Made by a program: the position numbers and the translations under genes. Shown piece by piece: positions 8,357-16,227 of a stretch of DNA of 32,391 bases; the first letter of the stretch is position 1; every line of letters starts with the position of its first letter. The notes under the pieces are model-generated. The model saw only the letters and a list, made by a program, of their open reading frames with translations, did not search any database and was not told where the DNA came from. The stretch comes from GCA-003244245 sp035276605 (lineage in GTDB: Bacteria > Actinomycetota > Actinomycetes > Mycobacteriales > Pseudonocardiaceae): contig DATELN010000224.1 in assembly GCA_035276605.1 (NCBI GenBank), positions 1-32,391 on the forward strand, read 5' to 3'.

Positions 8357-9510
8357 CAGGGGTTGGTGGGGGTACGCCAGTTGATGGTGGGGCGCATCAG
8401 GGATGGGTCGGCGCGGGAGATGTGCCGGGCGGCGACGGCGAACAGGGAGTCGATCAGTGTGTCGGACAGCAGGTGCGGTTGTAAGCCCAACTCGACCAGG
8501 CCGGTGTGCACCACGTTGTAGTAATGCTCATCGAGCTCTACCCGGGGATTGTCCAGGTACTCGACCTCCACGTTCCCCGGGAAGGTGGCCGCGACGGTTT
8601 TGGCAATGTCGGCGACCGACATCGTTTCAGTGATCTGGTTGAACACCCGGAACTCACCGGGGCCGGCCGGGTTCTCACACGCCAACCGGATGCAGTCGAT
8701 GGTGTCGCGGATGTCGATGATGCCGCGAGTTTGCCCACCCGCCCCGTAGACGGTCAGCGGATGGCCCAGCACCGCCTGAATGACGAACCGGTTGAGCACG
8801 GTGCCGAATACCGCGTCGTAGTCGAACCGGGTGGCCAGCCGGGGGTCGCGCGCGGTCTGGTCGGTCTGCTGACCGTAGACCACGCCCTGGTTGAGGTCGG
8901 TGGCTCGCAAGCCCCACGTCCGGCAGCCGAACTCGATGTTGTGGCTGTCGTGCACTTTGGTTAGGTGGTAGAACGACCCCGGCTTCTTGGGGAACAGCAT
9001 CCGGTCGGTGCGACCGTTGTGCTCGACGGTGAGCCAGCCTTCCTCGATGTCGATGTTGGGAGTGCCGTACTCGCCCATGGTGCCGAGCTTGACCAAATGG
9101 ATGTCGCGGTCCATCTCGGCGATCGCGAACATCACGTTCAGAGTGCCAACGACGTTGTTGTGCTGGGTGTACACCGCGTGCTTGCGGTCGATCATCGAGT
9201 ACGGCGCCGAGCGCTGCTCGGCGTAGTGCACGATCGCATCAGGCCGGAACCGGCGCACCACATCGAGCAGGAACTCGGCGTCCAACAGGTCGCCGACGAA
9301 CAGCTCGAGGCAGCGACCGGATACTTCGCGCCAGGCCCGCACCCGGTGATGCAGCGACTCGATCGGCACCAGGCTTTGCAGGCCCAACTCCTCGTCGTAG
9401 GAGCGCCGGGCGAAGTTGTCCAGCACCGCGACATCATGTCCCCGATCCGACAGATGCAGCGCAGTAGGCCAGCCCAAGTAGCCGTCACCGCCGAGAACGA
9501 GGATCCGCAC
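8353..9510 (-). CDS. sqdB: UDP-sulfoquinovose synthase (SQD1/SqdB)
   Basis: This enzyme converts UDP-glucose and sulfite to UDP-sulfoquinovose using NAD+. The 385-residue sequence is highly similar, by recall, to plant SQD1 along its length: GGDGYLGWPTALHLS, EQRSAPYSMIDR, AVYTQHNNVVGTLNV, LGTMGEYGTPNIDIEEG, SFYHLTKVHDSHN and LNQGVVYG. The catalytic residues are T144 with MGE147, Y181 and K185. These motifs separate it from ordinary UDP-glucose 4-epimerases. GTG at 9510 follows GGGAGG at 7 nt, and a TAGGCT box lies at 9527-9532. No SqdX/SQD2 sulfolipid synthase is in the window, so the acceptor is unknown. Neighbours are glgM (convergent) and a gtrA-like gene (divergent). Confidence 0.92.
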   Translation of the reverse strand: MRILVLGGDGYLGWPTALHLSDRGHDVAVLDNFARRSYDEELGLQSLVPIESLHHRVRAWREVSGRCLELFVGDLLDAEFLLDVVRRFRPDAIVHYAEQRSAPYSMIDRKHAVYTQHNNVVGTLNVMFAIAEMDRDIHLVKLGTMGEYGTPNIDIEEGWLTVEHNGRTDRMLFPKKPGSFYHLTKVHDSHNIEFGCRTWGLRATDLNQGVVYGQQTDQTARDPRLATRFDYDAVFGTVLNRFVIQAVLGHPLTVYGAGGQTRGIIDIRDTIDCIRLACENPAGPGEFRVFNQITETMSVADIAKTVAATFPGNVEVEYLDNPRVELDEHYYNVVHTGLVELGLQPHLLSDTLIDSLFAVAARHISRADPSLMRPTINWRTPTNPC

Positions 9511-9526
9511 CGTATTGCCTCCCGCC

Positions 9527-9532
9527 AGCCTA
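9527..9532 (-). promoter_or_regulatory. possible -10 box of sqdB
   Basis: Minus-strand TAGGCT lies 16 nt upstream of the sqdB GTG and upstream of its GGGAGG site, giving a short leader. No clear -35 element is seen. Confidence 0.3.
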
Positions 9533-9608
9533 AGTGGATGCGTTTACCTATCAGATGAGCCCACCAAACACCAACAACGCCCACCGGAACTTCTGCGAAG
9601 ATGACGCC

Positions 9609-10112
9609 GTGCTCCGACAGCTCATCCAGTCCCGCCTGGCCCGGTTGTTCACCCGGTTCGCCGCGGGCACGGTGGTCTCCACGGCCTGCAGCCAGCTGAC
9701 ATTGATCCTGCTGTTCGGAGTGTTCGATGTCTCGGCCGCGGTATCCGGGGCGGTGGCCTTCGTCGCTGGGGCGATACCGAACTTCCTCATCCACCGGTTC
9801 TGGACCTGGCGGCGCTCCGGTCCGGTGGGGATGCGCCGCGAGCTGGTGCCCTACCTGGCGGTGATCACTTTCAGCGGCCTGGTGGCGGTCGGCATTACCA
9901 CCGGTGCCGACCGACTGCTCGGCGGCGCGATCGCCGACCACGCATGGCGGACCGCCGTCATCGCGGTCGTCTACGGCGCCAGCTACCTGCCGGTTTTCGT
10001 ACTCAAATTCACCTTGCTGGACCGTTTGGTGTTCGGCACTGAATACGAGCGAACCCGCTGGCGCCGGGCGCGGGTCTCCCGCGACCAGGTGCCCACCAGC
10101 ACCCGGGCATAG
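9609..10112 (+). CDS. GtrA-family membrane protein (probable polyprenyl-phosphate-sugar flippase)
   Basis: GtrA-family proteins have four helices and are thought to move polyprenyl-phosphate sugars across the membrane. The protein shows RFAAGTVVSTACSQLTLILL, then AFVAGAIPNFLIHRFWTWR (a typical GtrA loop), and two more helices ending FVLKFTLLDRLVF. GTG at 9609 gives 167 residues and places the family N-terminus first; ATG at 9555 is an alternative. It is divergent from sqdB. Its last 130 bp overlap the convergent glycosyltransferase fusion gene, so the Arg-rich tail after the last helix may be a by-product of that overlap. The neighbouring GT2/GT-C fusion is its natural partner. Confidence 0.85.
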   Translation: MLRQLIQSRLARLFTRFAAGTVVSTACSQLTLILLFGVFDVSAAVSGAVAFVAGAIPNFLIHRFWTWRRSGPVGMRRELVPYLAVITFSGLVAVGITTGADRLLGGAIADHAWRTAVIAVVYGASYLPVFVLKFTLLDRLVFGTEYERTRWRRARVSRDQVPTSTRA

Positions 10113-12271
10113 CGAAGCCCGTAGATGAGGTTGTTGCCTTTCTTGGTCTTACCCGCGGTGCGCGCCAGCATCGTCATGGGCTGCTCCAGCACCCGGTAGC
10201 CGTGCGAGATCACTCCAAGCAGCAGTTCAGAGGCTTGATACTGGGCCTGCGTGAGCGTGACGGACTCGGTGACCTCAGCTTTCATCGCACGGAAGCCAAA
10301 CGAGGTGTCCGTCAGGCGCTGCCGGGTCAAAGTCCTAGCCAGCCATGCGAACACGTGCACTCCAAGGTGCCGGACCGGGTCGGAGGTCTCCCGCCGACCC
10401 AGGGCCCGCGAGCCGGTGACGAAGTCAGCCTCGTCATCGATCAACGGCTGCAGCAGCAGCGGCAGCTCCGCCACGTCGTACTGGCCGTCGGCGTCAGTGG
10501 TGACGATGTAGCGGGCGCCACCGAGCCGGGCCAGGCCATAACCCAAGCGCAGCGCCGCACCCTGGCCCCGGTTCGCCGGCATCTCGCAGACCCGGGCACC
10601 GCAGCGACGGGCTACCTCCGCGGTGGCATCGGTACCGCCGTCGACGACCACCAGGGTGTCTACCGGCAGGCCGCAGCAGATCGGGGGCACGGCCGCGATG
10701 ACCCCGCCGATACCGTCCTGTTCGTTGTAGGCGGCGATGACCACGACCACCGGCGCGAAACACACCGCACCGTGCGACTCGACGAACTCGCTTACCGTGG
10801 CGGTGTCGACCGCATCGGGATACGGCTGCATCGGCGGGTTCACCTTGCGCCGCGGGCCTGGCCGGCGTAGCGGCCCGGTGAAGGCGGTGATTCCCAGTGC
10901 CCCCGCCATCGGCAGCAAAACCAATCCGGGCAGCTGGTAACGCCAGGAGAACATCGTGATCGCTGCAGTAAGGAGCACTGTGATGCCGAGACCGGACACC
11001 AGCAGGGTCGCACCCCGGATTCCCGAATAGCGCGCCGGACCAACACCCAGCGACGCCACGATCCCGGTAATCATCATCAGACCTAGCAAAGTGCCGGATG
11101 TGTATCCGACAGTAAGCTGGTAGCTGCGCAGCGCTTGGGCAATCGGCCGGTTCACCGCGGGTGATGCGTCTCCGAACTGTCGAGCCAGCGCCTCCACCTC
11201 TGCGGAGACTGCGAAGTACGGGTAGTCGACCTGAAACTGCCAGCGGTCGACTGGGACGTCGTTGTGGGCATCGACGCGGAACGGTCGGAAGCCCTTGACG
11301 AAGTCGGTGAGGATTCCGCTGGCGAGATCCAGCGGTTGGTGGAGCACGACGTGCCACCAGATCGACCTCTGCACCGTATTGACTGCCTCGCCCGGTGGCA
11401 GGACCACCGATTGTGGCGGGGCATCCGGGTTCCACGTGTAGTACTCCACACCGAGCCGCTGGTCAGGAGACTGCGGCGGGCACAGCGCGCGTTCGCTGCT
11501 CCCTAACGGAAACTGCTCACAGTCGACGACGGTAGCGGCACGACCGTAAAGAACGTTGCCGATAGATCCGACCAGACTCCACCCACCCACGACAGCCCGG
11601 AAGTAGCCGAGATAACTAACCATCACCAAGGCGAAACCAACGGTGATGGCGACGACCCGACGCCCAACCTGGCGCCAACCCGCTCCGGTGCTCCATAGCG
11701 ACCCAGCGACCACCAGGTAGGCCACCGCCGGCACCAGCATGGTCACTCCGACCAGCCGCACTATCACGCAGATGCCAATCAGAACGCCAGCGACGCCAGC
11801 ACGCCATGGGGTCGGCAGTCCTCGCCAGGTCAACACCCCGACGATTGCCACCAGAAGCGCCTCGAACCACACTTCGGACAGAAGGTTGTGTTCGATCTGT
11901 AGCTGATACGCGTCCAGTAGCACCGGCGCGGTCGCCAGCGCGGCCAGCCACCGTCGGGCGCCGTGGCGCAGGAGCAACCCGTAGATCGCGACTGCGATAG
12001 CGAGGCCGAGCAGGTGCTGCACCATGGTCACGAAGCGCAGACCACCGAAGATCAGCAAGAAGTTGAGTATCAGCTCATAACCAATCGGACGCTGCCTATC
12101 CGGGCGCAGAGCCGTGAGGTTTTCTAGGTATTGCAAGGAGTCGATCCACAGCAGCGCAGGCTGGTAGGCCAGTACGGTAAGCACCCGCAAGCCGGCGCCG
12201 ATGCCGAGCAGCACCATCAGCATCCAGTGCAGGCGCAACCACCGCAGTACCCGGCCCTGCACCGGATCCAT
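9983..12271 (-). CDS. fusion: membrane GT-C glycosyltransferase + DPM1-like GT2 domain
   Basis: This single 762-residue frame joins two enzymes. Residues 1 to about 465 form a multi-spanning protein with a GT-C look: an acidic loop after helix 1 (WIDSLQYLENL), many helices, and an extracytoplasmic Trp/Pro-rich loop around 245-390. Residues about 505-735 form a GT2 domain of the dolichyl-phosphate-mannose-synthase type: VVVVIAAYNEQDG, VVVDGGTDATAE, TTDADGQYD (D593/D595) and DTSFGFRAM. I infer that the GT2 half charges polyprenyl phosphate and the GT-C half uses the lipid-linked sugar outside. ATG at 12271 is chosen because upstream codons lie in a hairpin. Sugar and acceptor are unknown. The start lies inside stem-loop 12254-12296, and the 3' end overlaps gtrA. 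Confidence 0.85.
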   Translation of the reverse strand: MDPVQGRVLRWLRLHWMLMVLLGIGAGLRVLTVLAYQPALLWIDSLQYLENLTALRPDRQRPIGYELILNFLLIFGGLRFVTMVQHLLGLAIAVAIYGLLLRHGARRWLAALATAPVLLDAYQLQIEHNLLSEVWFEALLVAIVGVLTWRGLPTPWRAGVAGVLIGICVIVRLVGVTMLVPAVAYLVVAGSLWSTGAGWRQVGRRVVAITVGFALVMVSYLGYFRAVVGGWSLVGSIGNVLYGRAATVVDCEQFPLGSSERALCPPQSPDQRLGVEYYTWNPDAPPQSVVLPPGEAVNTVQRSIWWHVVLHQPLDLASGILTDFVKGFRPFRVDAHNDVPVDRWQFQVDYPYFAVSAEVEALARQFGDASPAVNRPIAQALRSYQLTVGYTSGTLLGLMMITGIVASLGVGPARYSGIRGATLLVSGLGITVLLTAAITMFSWRYQLPGLVLLPMAGALGITAFTGPLRRPGPRRKVNPPMQPYPDAVDTATVSEFVESHGAVCFAPVVVVIAAYNEQDGIGGVIAAVPPICCGLPVDTLVVVDGGTDATAEVARRCGARVCEMPANRGQGAALRLGYGLARLGGARYIVTTDADGQYDVAELPLLLQPLIDDEADFVTGSRALGRRETSDPVRHLGVHVFAWLARTLTRQRLTDTSFGFRAMKAEVTESVTLTQAQYQASELLLGVISHGYRVLEQPMTMLARTAGKTKKGNNLIYGLRYARVLVGTWSRETRARRQRVRSYSVPNTKRSSKVNLSTKTGR

Positions 12272-12296
12272 GCCGTGTACGGATCCGGTGCAGGGC
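12254..12296. repeat. perfect 16-bp stem-loop over the start of the GT fusion gene
   Basis: The arm GCCCTGCACCGGATCC (12254-12269) pairs exactly with 12281-12296 around an 11-nt loop. The loop includes part of the ATG at 12271-12269. In mRNA this would hide the start codon and first codons, so it may damp or regulate translation as well as act with the adjoining stem in termination. Confidence 0.75.
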
Positions 12297-12342
12297 TCGT
12301 GGGTGGCGATGCGCGTTATAGCGTGCATCGCCACCCACGAGC
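12295..12342. terminator. perfect 18-bp stem-loop at the epimerase stop
   Basis: GCTCGTGGGTGGCGATGC (12295-12312) pairs exactly with 12325-12342 around a 12-nt loop that contains the epimerase stop codon (12318-12316). No U-tract follows, so it would be an I-shaped terminator or mRNA 3' stabiliser. Its outer sequence resembles the stem at 21612 (both begin GCTCGTG followed by GTG one base later). Confidence 0.6.
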
Positions 12343-13248
12343 CTCCCGCCATACCGTGGCAAGCCCATCGACAAGCGAGAGGGACGGCCGGTAGCCCAGT
12401 TGTTCGCGGGCCTGGCTGATGTCGACGATCACTGCCGGCATCTCACCGGGCTTGGGAGCGACGTGCTCGGCGGGCAGCGGGCAGCCGGTGACCTTACGCA
12501 CCATGTCGACGAGTTCCAGCACCGTCACCGAGACGCCTGAACCGATGATCGCGGTACCGGTAAAGCGCCTGTCCCAGGCGGCGAGCATGGCCGCCACGGC
12601 GTCATCGACGTGAACGAGATCGCGCCGCTGCAGTCCGTCACCGTAAATCTGAATGCCGCGGCCGGACCGCGCCGCGCGCATCATCCGGGCCACAAAACTG
12701 TCCTTATGCTGCATGCCCGGGCCATAAATGTTGGTGAACCGCAGCGCACAAGTCGCCATGCCGCAGGCCCCCGCGTAGCCGCGCAGCAGCATCTCAGCGG
12801 CTGCCTTGGTAGCGCCATACGGCGTCAACGGTTGCAGCGGTGCGGCCTCGTCCATGGTGGCGTAGCCGACGTTTCCGACAACCGCATTTGTGGAGGCCAG
12901 GATGAACCGCTCGATGCCGGCCTGCCGGCATCCCTCCAGGAGGTCTTGGGTGACCGCCACGTTCGTCTGGTAAGTGGCCACCGGATCGTGCACCGAGCGC
13001 AAGACTGACGTCAGCGCCGCCAGATGCACGACCCCGGTCACATCTTCGCCGCTCAACGCATCGGTGATGACGGTTGGCTCGGTCAGCTCCCCGACCACAC
13101 TGCGGACGTGCGGATCTGGATGCGGGGTGCGGTCGACCATGGTGACCGGGTGGCCACGGCCGGTGAATGCGGAAACGGCTGCGCGACCGACGAAGCCGGC
13201 GCCCCCGGTGATCACGACCCGGCCGGCGCCGGCTGGTGAAGTGGCCAT
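12316..13248 (-). CDS. NAD-dependent sugar epimerase/dehydratase (extended SDR)
   Basis: This 310-residue extended short-chain dehydrogenase/reductase is of the GalE-like group. The cofactor motif ITGGAGFVG is at 11-19 and the central VHLAALTSV strand follows. The active site shows ASTNAVVG and YGATKAAAE (YxxxK). LRFTNIYGPG and RRDLVHVDD are also typical of nucleoside-diphosphate-sugar epimerases. It is probably a UDP-hexose 4-epimerase or related enzyme; exact specificity cannot be read. It begins 11 bp after the aminopeptidase gene, yet a TAGGCT box overlapping that gene's stop lies 8 nt before its ATG, suggesting an internal leaderless promoter. The position before the GT fusion suggests that it supplies a sugar donor. 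Confidence 0.87.
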   Translation of the reverse strand: MATSPAGAGRVVITGGAGFVGRAAVSAFTGRGHPVTMVDRTPHPDPHVRSVVGELTEPTVITDALSGEDVTGVVHLAALTSVLRSVHDPVATYQTNVAVTQDLLEGCRQAGIERFILASTNAVVGNVGYATMDEAAPLQPLTPYGATKAAAEMLLRGYAGACGMATCALRFTNIYGPGMQHKDSFVARMMRAARSGRGIQIYGDGLQRRDLVHVDDAVAAMLAAWDRRFTGTAIIGSGVSVTVLELVDMVRKVTGCPLPAEHVAPKPGEMPAVIVDISQAREQLGYRPSLSLVDGLATVWREARGWRCTL

Positions 13249-13256
13249 CGGCGCGG

Positions 13257-13262
13257 AGCCTA
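13257..13262 (-). promoter_or_regulatory. -10 box overlapping the pepA stop, leaderless epimerase
   Basis: Minus-strand TAGGCT lies 8 nt before the epimerase ATG. Its TAG is the stop codon of the aminopeptidase gene. There is no Shine-Dalgarno in between. Confidence 0.4.
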
Positions 13263-14768
13263 GCTGGTGAACGAACAGGCCAACTCGATCAGGGTCCGGG
13301 TGGCGAAGCCGGTACCACCCGGGTTCACCTCGTCATAACTGCGCTCGGCCCGGGCCGGACCGGCGATATCTAGGTGCGCCCAGGGCAGCCCAGCGGTGAA
13401 CTCGCGCAGGAACAACGCCGCGGTGATCCCCCCAGGTCCCGGGGGGCACTGCCGCAGATCAGCCAGGTCCGAGCGGACCTCGTCGGCGTGGTCGTCGGAC
13501 AGCGGCATCCGCCACCAGGCCTCTCCGGCAGCCTGACCCGCGCTGGTGATGCGTTGGGCGAGATCGGAGTCGGTGGCGAACAGGCCACCGGTGCGCAGAC
13601 CCAGCGACACCTTCATCGCCCCGGTCAGCGTCGCGACGTCGACCAGCGTGGTGGGCGCAAGGGTAGCCACCGCGTAGGCGAGCGCATCGGCGAGAACGAG
13701 GCGGCCCTCGGCATCGGTGTTGGTCACCTCGGTGGTAGTGCCGCCCAGGTGGCGCACCACATCACCCGGGCGGTACGCCGACCCGGACACGTGGTTCTCA
13801 GCGCAGGGGACCAGCCCTGTCACACGCAGCGGCACCTTCAGCCGGCCGACGGTCAGCAGCGTGGCGATCACCGCCGCGCCGCCGGACATGTCGGTGCGCA
13901 TCAGGTGCATGCCCTCGGCAGGCTTGATCGAGATACCGCCGGTGTCGAAGGTGATGCCCTTGCCGACCAGCACGAGGTGGTGCTCGGCCGCGCAGTCGGT
14001 CGGCTGCCAGGCCAGTTCCAGTAGCCGCGGCGGGTGCGCCGATCCACCACCGACCGCCAGCATTCCGCCGAAGCCGTGCTCGGCCAGCCAACGCTGGTCG
14101 CGGACTGTGGCCCGCAGACCGGGCACGGTAGTGGATAACTGGGCGGCGGTGGCGGCGAGCCAGGCGGGATCCTTGTGCCCGCTCGGGGTGTTGGCGAGGT
14201 CGCGGGCCAGCCCGGTGGCTTGGCCGAGCAACTGCGCCCGGGAGACGGCCTCGGCGAGCGGTCCCCAGGGCTGGCCGGGTGGGGCGATGAGCGTAACAGT
14301 GTCGATCCGCGGTGCGATTGGCTCGCTGCTGACGCGGTAATGGTGCGAGCCCACAACGCACCCCAGGGCCAGCGACGCGGCTTGATCGGCGGTGGTGCCC
14401 TGCGGCAAGTGCACCTGCACCGTGCGTCGGGCCTCGACATCGGCCACCACCTGACCGTCGAGTCGCGCCGCGCTCGCCCGGACCAATGCCGCACCGGCCG
14501 CCCGCCAGTGCGCCACGTTGCCCTCCCCGGTGCCTACCAGCCAGCCGTGGTCGGGACCGGCGGTGACCAGCGGAACCAGATGCGCCGAGCCCGCCGAGCC
14601 GGTTACCCGACACTGTGCCAGCCACTTCTCGTCCACACCGAGCCGGTTTGCGCCCGGACCTAGGGTGACTTCGGGGGCCCGCCCTACCAGCACAACATCG
14701 GGCACTCCCGGACCAGGGCGTTGCTGCACCCGCACGTCAACAAGTGGAGTGGGCACCGTGGGTGTCAC
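13260..14768 (-). CDS. pepA: leucyl aminopeptidase, M17 family
   Basis: This 502-residue cytosolic di-metal aminopeptidase removes N-terminal residues from peptides. The catalytic C-terminal domain holds the full ligand set: K270 and D275 in VGKGITFDTGGISIKP, K282, D293 in MRTDMSGG, and D352, E354 and R356 in the M17 signature NTDAEGRLVLADAL. The N-terminal domain (1-160) is the usual less conserved macrodomain-like part. The start is taken as GTG at 14768; no strong ribosome site is seen and GTG at 14756 would also serve. The epimerase gene follows after 11 bp. In mycobacteria pepB is not in this neighbourhood, so this block is rearranged. Confidence 0.92.
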   Translation of the reverse strand: MTPTVPTPLVDVRVQQRPGPGVPDVVLVGRAPEVTLGPGANRLGVDEKWLAQCRVTGSAGSAHLVPLVTAGPDHGWLVGTGEGNVAHWRAAGAALVRASAARLDGQVVADVEARRTVQVHLPQGTTADQAASLALGCVVGSHHYRVSSEPIAPRIDTVTLIAPPGQPWGPLAEAVSRAQLLGQATGLARDLANTPSGHKDPAWLAATAAQLSTTVPGLRATVRDQRWLAEHGFGGMLAVGGGSAHPPRLLELAWQPTDCAAEHHLVLVGKGITFDTGGISIKPAEGMHLMRTDMSGGAAVIATLLTVGRLKVPLRVTGLVPCAENHVSGSAYRPGDVVRHLGGTTTEVTNTDAEGRLVLADALAYAVATLAPTTLVDVATLTGAMKVSLGLRTGGLFATDSDLAQRITSAGQAAGEAWWRMPLSDDHADEVRSDLADLRQCPPGPGGITAALFLREFTAGLPWAHLDIAGPARAERSYDEVNPGGTGFATRTLIELACSFTS

Positions 14769-14864
14769 GGTGAGTTCCAGGTCAACTCTTGGTGCAGCAG
14801 CCCAGGGGTGCGCCGGAGACGCTGACTGGAACCATGGGGACGAGGAAAGACAGACACCGGGCCG

Positions 14865-15032
14865 TCACTTGACGACGGCCCGCAGTGCCTCGCCAAGTTC
14901 GCCGGCCTCGTGCGCCGACATCTCGACGACGAGCCGTCCACCGCCCTCAAGCGGGACGCGCATCACGATGCCCCGTCCCTCCTTCGTCACCTCGAGGGGA
15001 CCGTCGCCGGTCCGGGGCTTCATGGCCGCCAT
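14865..15032 (-). CDS. DUF3117 small conserved protein (Rv1211 homologue)
   Basis: This 55-residue protein is nearly identical in pattern to Rv1211: MAAMKPRTGDGPLEVTKEGR, then IVMRVPLEGGGRLVVEMS and an Ala/Glu-rich helix ending LRAVVK. Function is unknown, but the family is very conserved in Actinobacteria. ATG at 15032 has GGAGGGA 7 nt upstream, so the upstream in-frame extension is discarded. It lies downstream of tagA on the same strand, keeping the Rv1210-Rv1211 neighbourhood. Confidence 0.9.
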   Translation of the reverse strand: MAAMKPRTGDGPLEVTKEGRGIVMRVPLEGGGRLVVEMSAHEAGELGEALRAVVK

Positions 15033-15187
15033 AGCGTGCTCCCTCCGTGCAGTCGTCACCGCGGGTGGCCACGCGACACCGGTGACCCCCTGCATTCTCC
15101 CCTATCGGCTTCGGGCCCCGACACGCAACCATGATCCCGCACTCGCCGTCTTTTGCACCGTCCACCTAGGACCGTCGTTGCGGTCAC

Positions 15188-15775
15188 TCAGCAGGCGCCG
15201 CGGCGAAAGCAGCCGACGAGGTGGTCATCGACCATTCCGGTGGCCTGCATAAGGGCATGGCAGGTAACCGGACCGACAAAGGTGAGGCCCCGGCGCCGCA
15301 GCATGGCAGCCATCGCTTCGGACTCGGGGGTCCGGGTCGCCAGCTCCGCCATGGTGTGCGGTGGGCGACGCTGCGCGGGGTCGGGCGCGTAGGACCACAG
15401 CAGGCGGTCCAAATCCTCGCCGAACGCGGTGACCGCGCGGGCATTACGCACCGTTGCCTCGATCTTGGCGCGGTTGCGAATGATTCCTGGGTCGGCGAGC
15501 AGGCGTGCTACGTCGTCATCAGTGAACGCGGCGACGGTGGCTGGTCGAAAGCCGGCGAACGCATGCCGGAAGGCACCGCGCTTGCGCAGGATCGTCAACC
15601 AGGACAAACCAGACTGGAACGCTTCGAGGCTGAGGCGTTCGAACAGGGCAGCCTCGCCGTGGACCGGGACTCCCCATTCGTTGTCGTGGTAGGCGCAGTA
15701 GTCCGGAGCCGTTCCCGCCCAGGGGCAGCGCAGGCGGCCATCGGGGCCAGCGACGGGACCCGTGCCTGGGCTCAT
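15188..15775 (-). CDS. tagA: DNA-3-methyladenine glycosylase I
   Basis: TagA removes 3-methyladenine from alkylated DNA in base excision repair. The 195-residue protein has the zinc Cys in RCPWAG, then YHDNEWGVPVHGEAALFERL, which is the family signature with the base-recognition Glu. LEAFQSGLSWLTILRKR (helix-hairpin-helix region) and the C-terminal zinc ligands in CHALMQATGMVDDHLVGC follow. Its ATG overlaps the stop of the SRPBCC gene as ATGA, so translation is coupled. It matches Rv1210 in content and neighbours. Confidence 0.94.
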   Translation of the reverse strand: MSPGTGPVAGPDGRLRCPWAGTAPDYCAYHDNEWGVPVHGEAALFERLSLEAFQSGLSWLTILRKRGAFRHAFAGFRPATVAAFTDDDVARLLADPGIIRNRAKIEATVRNARAVTAFGEDLDRLLWSYAPDPAQRRPPHTMAELATRTPESEAMAAMLRRRGLTFVGPVTCHALMQATGMVDDHLVGCFRRGAC

Positions 15776-16227
15776 CGAGGGTAGGCACGGCAGAAGGCGG
15801 CGAAGCGATCAAGGGACAACCGGAGGCCCCAGCCGAACAGCGGACGGACCAGCGGCCAACCCAAAGTACCTAGCGTTCCCAGCGGCAGCTCCAGCTGTTC
15901 GGTCCACTCGAAGGTAGCGGCATCGCCGCCACGCGGACGCACCACGAAGATCCCCATGCCACGCACCACGCGCCCGAGGTGGCGCATCTCGCATCGCCAT
16001 GGTGCGTCCCAGACGGTGATCCGCATGCGGTCGGCGACCCCGAGTCCGGCTATTCCCGTGACGGCTTCCACCTCGGAGCCGATCGAGTGGCCATCACCGC
16101 GGCGGACGCGCACCGTGGTGCCGAGCATCCATTCATGCTGGCGGTCCCAATCGGTGGCGGCCGCGAACACCGTGTCCGCCGGCGCGTCGACGTCGACCCG
16201 CTCGGTGATCTCGGTCAAACTCTTCAT
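15772..16227 (-). CDS. SRPBCC-fold (polyketide cyclase/START-like) protein
   Basis: This 151-residue protein has the SRPBCC pattern: an N-terminal strand ITERVDVDAPADTVFAAATDW, a long helical kink, RVRRGDGHSIGSEVEAVTG in the sheet, and a C-terminal amphipathic helix (GLRLSLDRFAAFCRAY). Such proteins bind hydrophobic ligands in a deep pocket; the ligand here is unknown. It sits between the membrane DUF gene and tagA with ATGA overlaps at both ends, so all three are made from one coupled message. Confidence 0.82.
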   Translation of the reverse strand: MKSLTEITERVDVDAPADTVFAAATDWDRQHEWMLGTTVRVRRGDGHSIGSEVEAVTGIAGLGVADRMRITVWDAPWRCEMRHLGRVVRGMGIFVVRPRGGDAATFEWTEQLELPLGTLGTLGWPLVRPLFGWGLRLSLDRFAAFCRAYPR

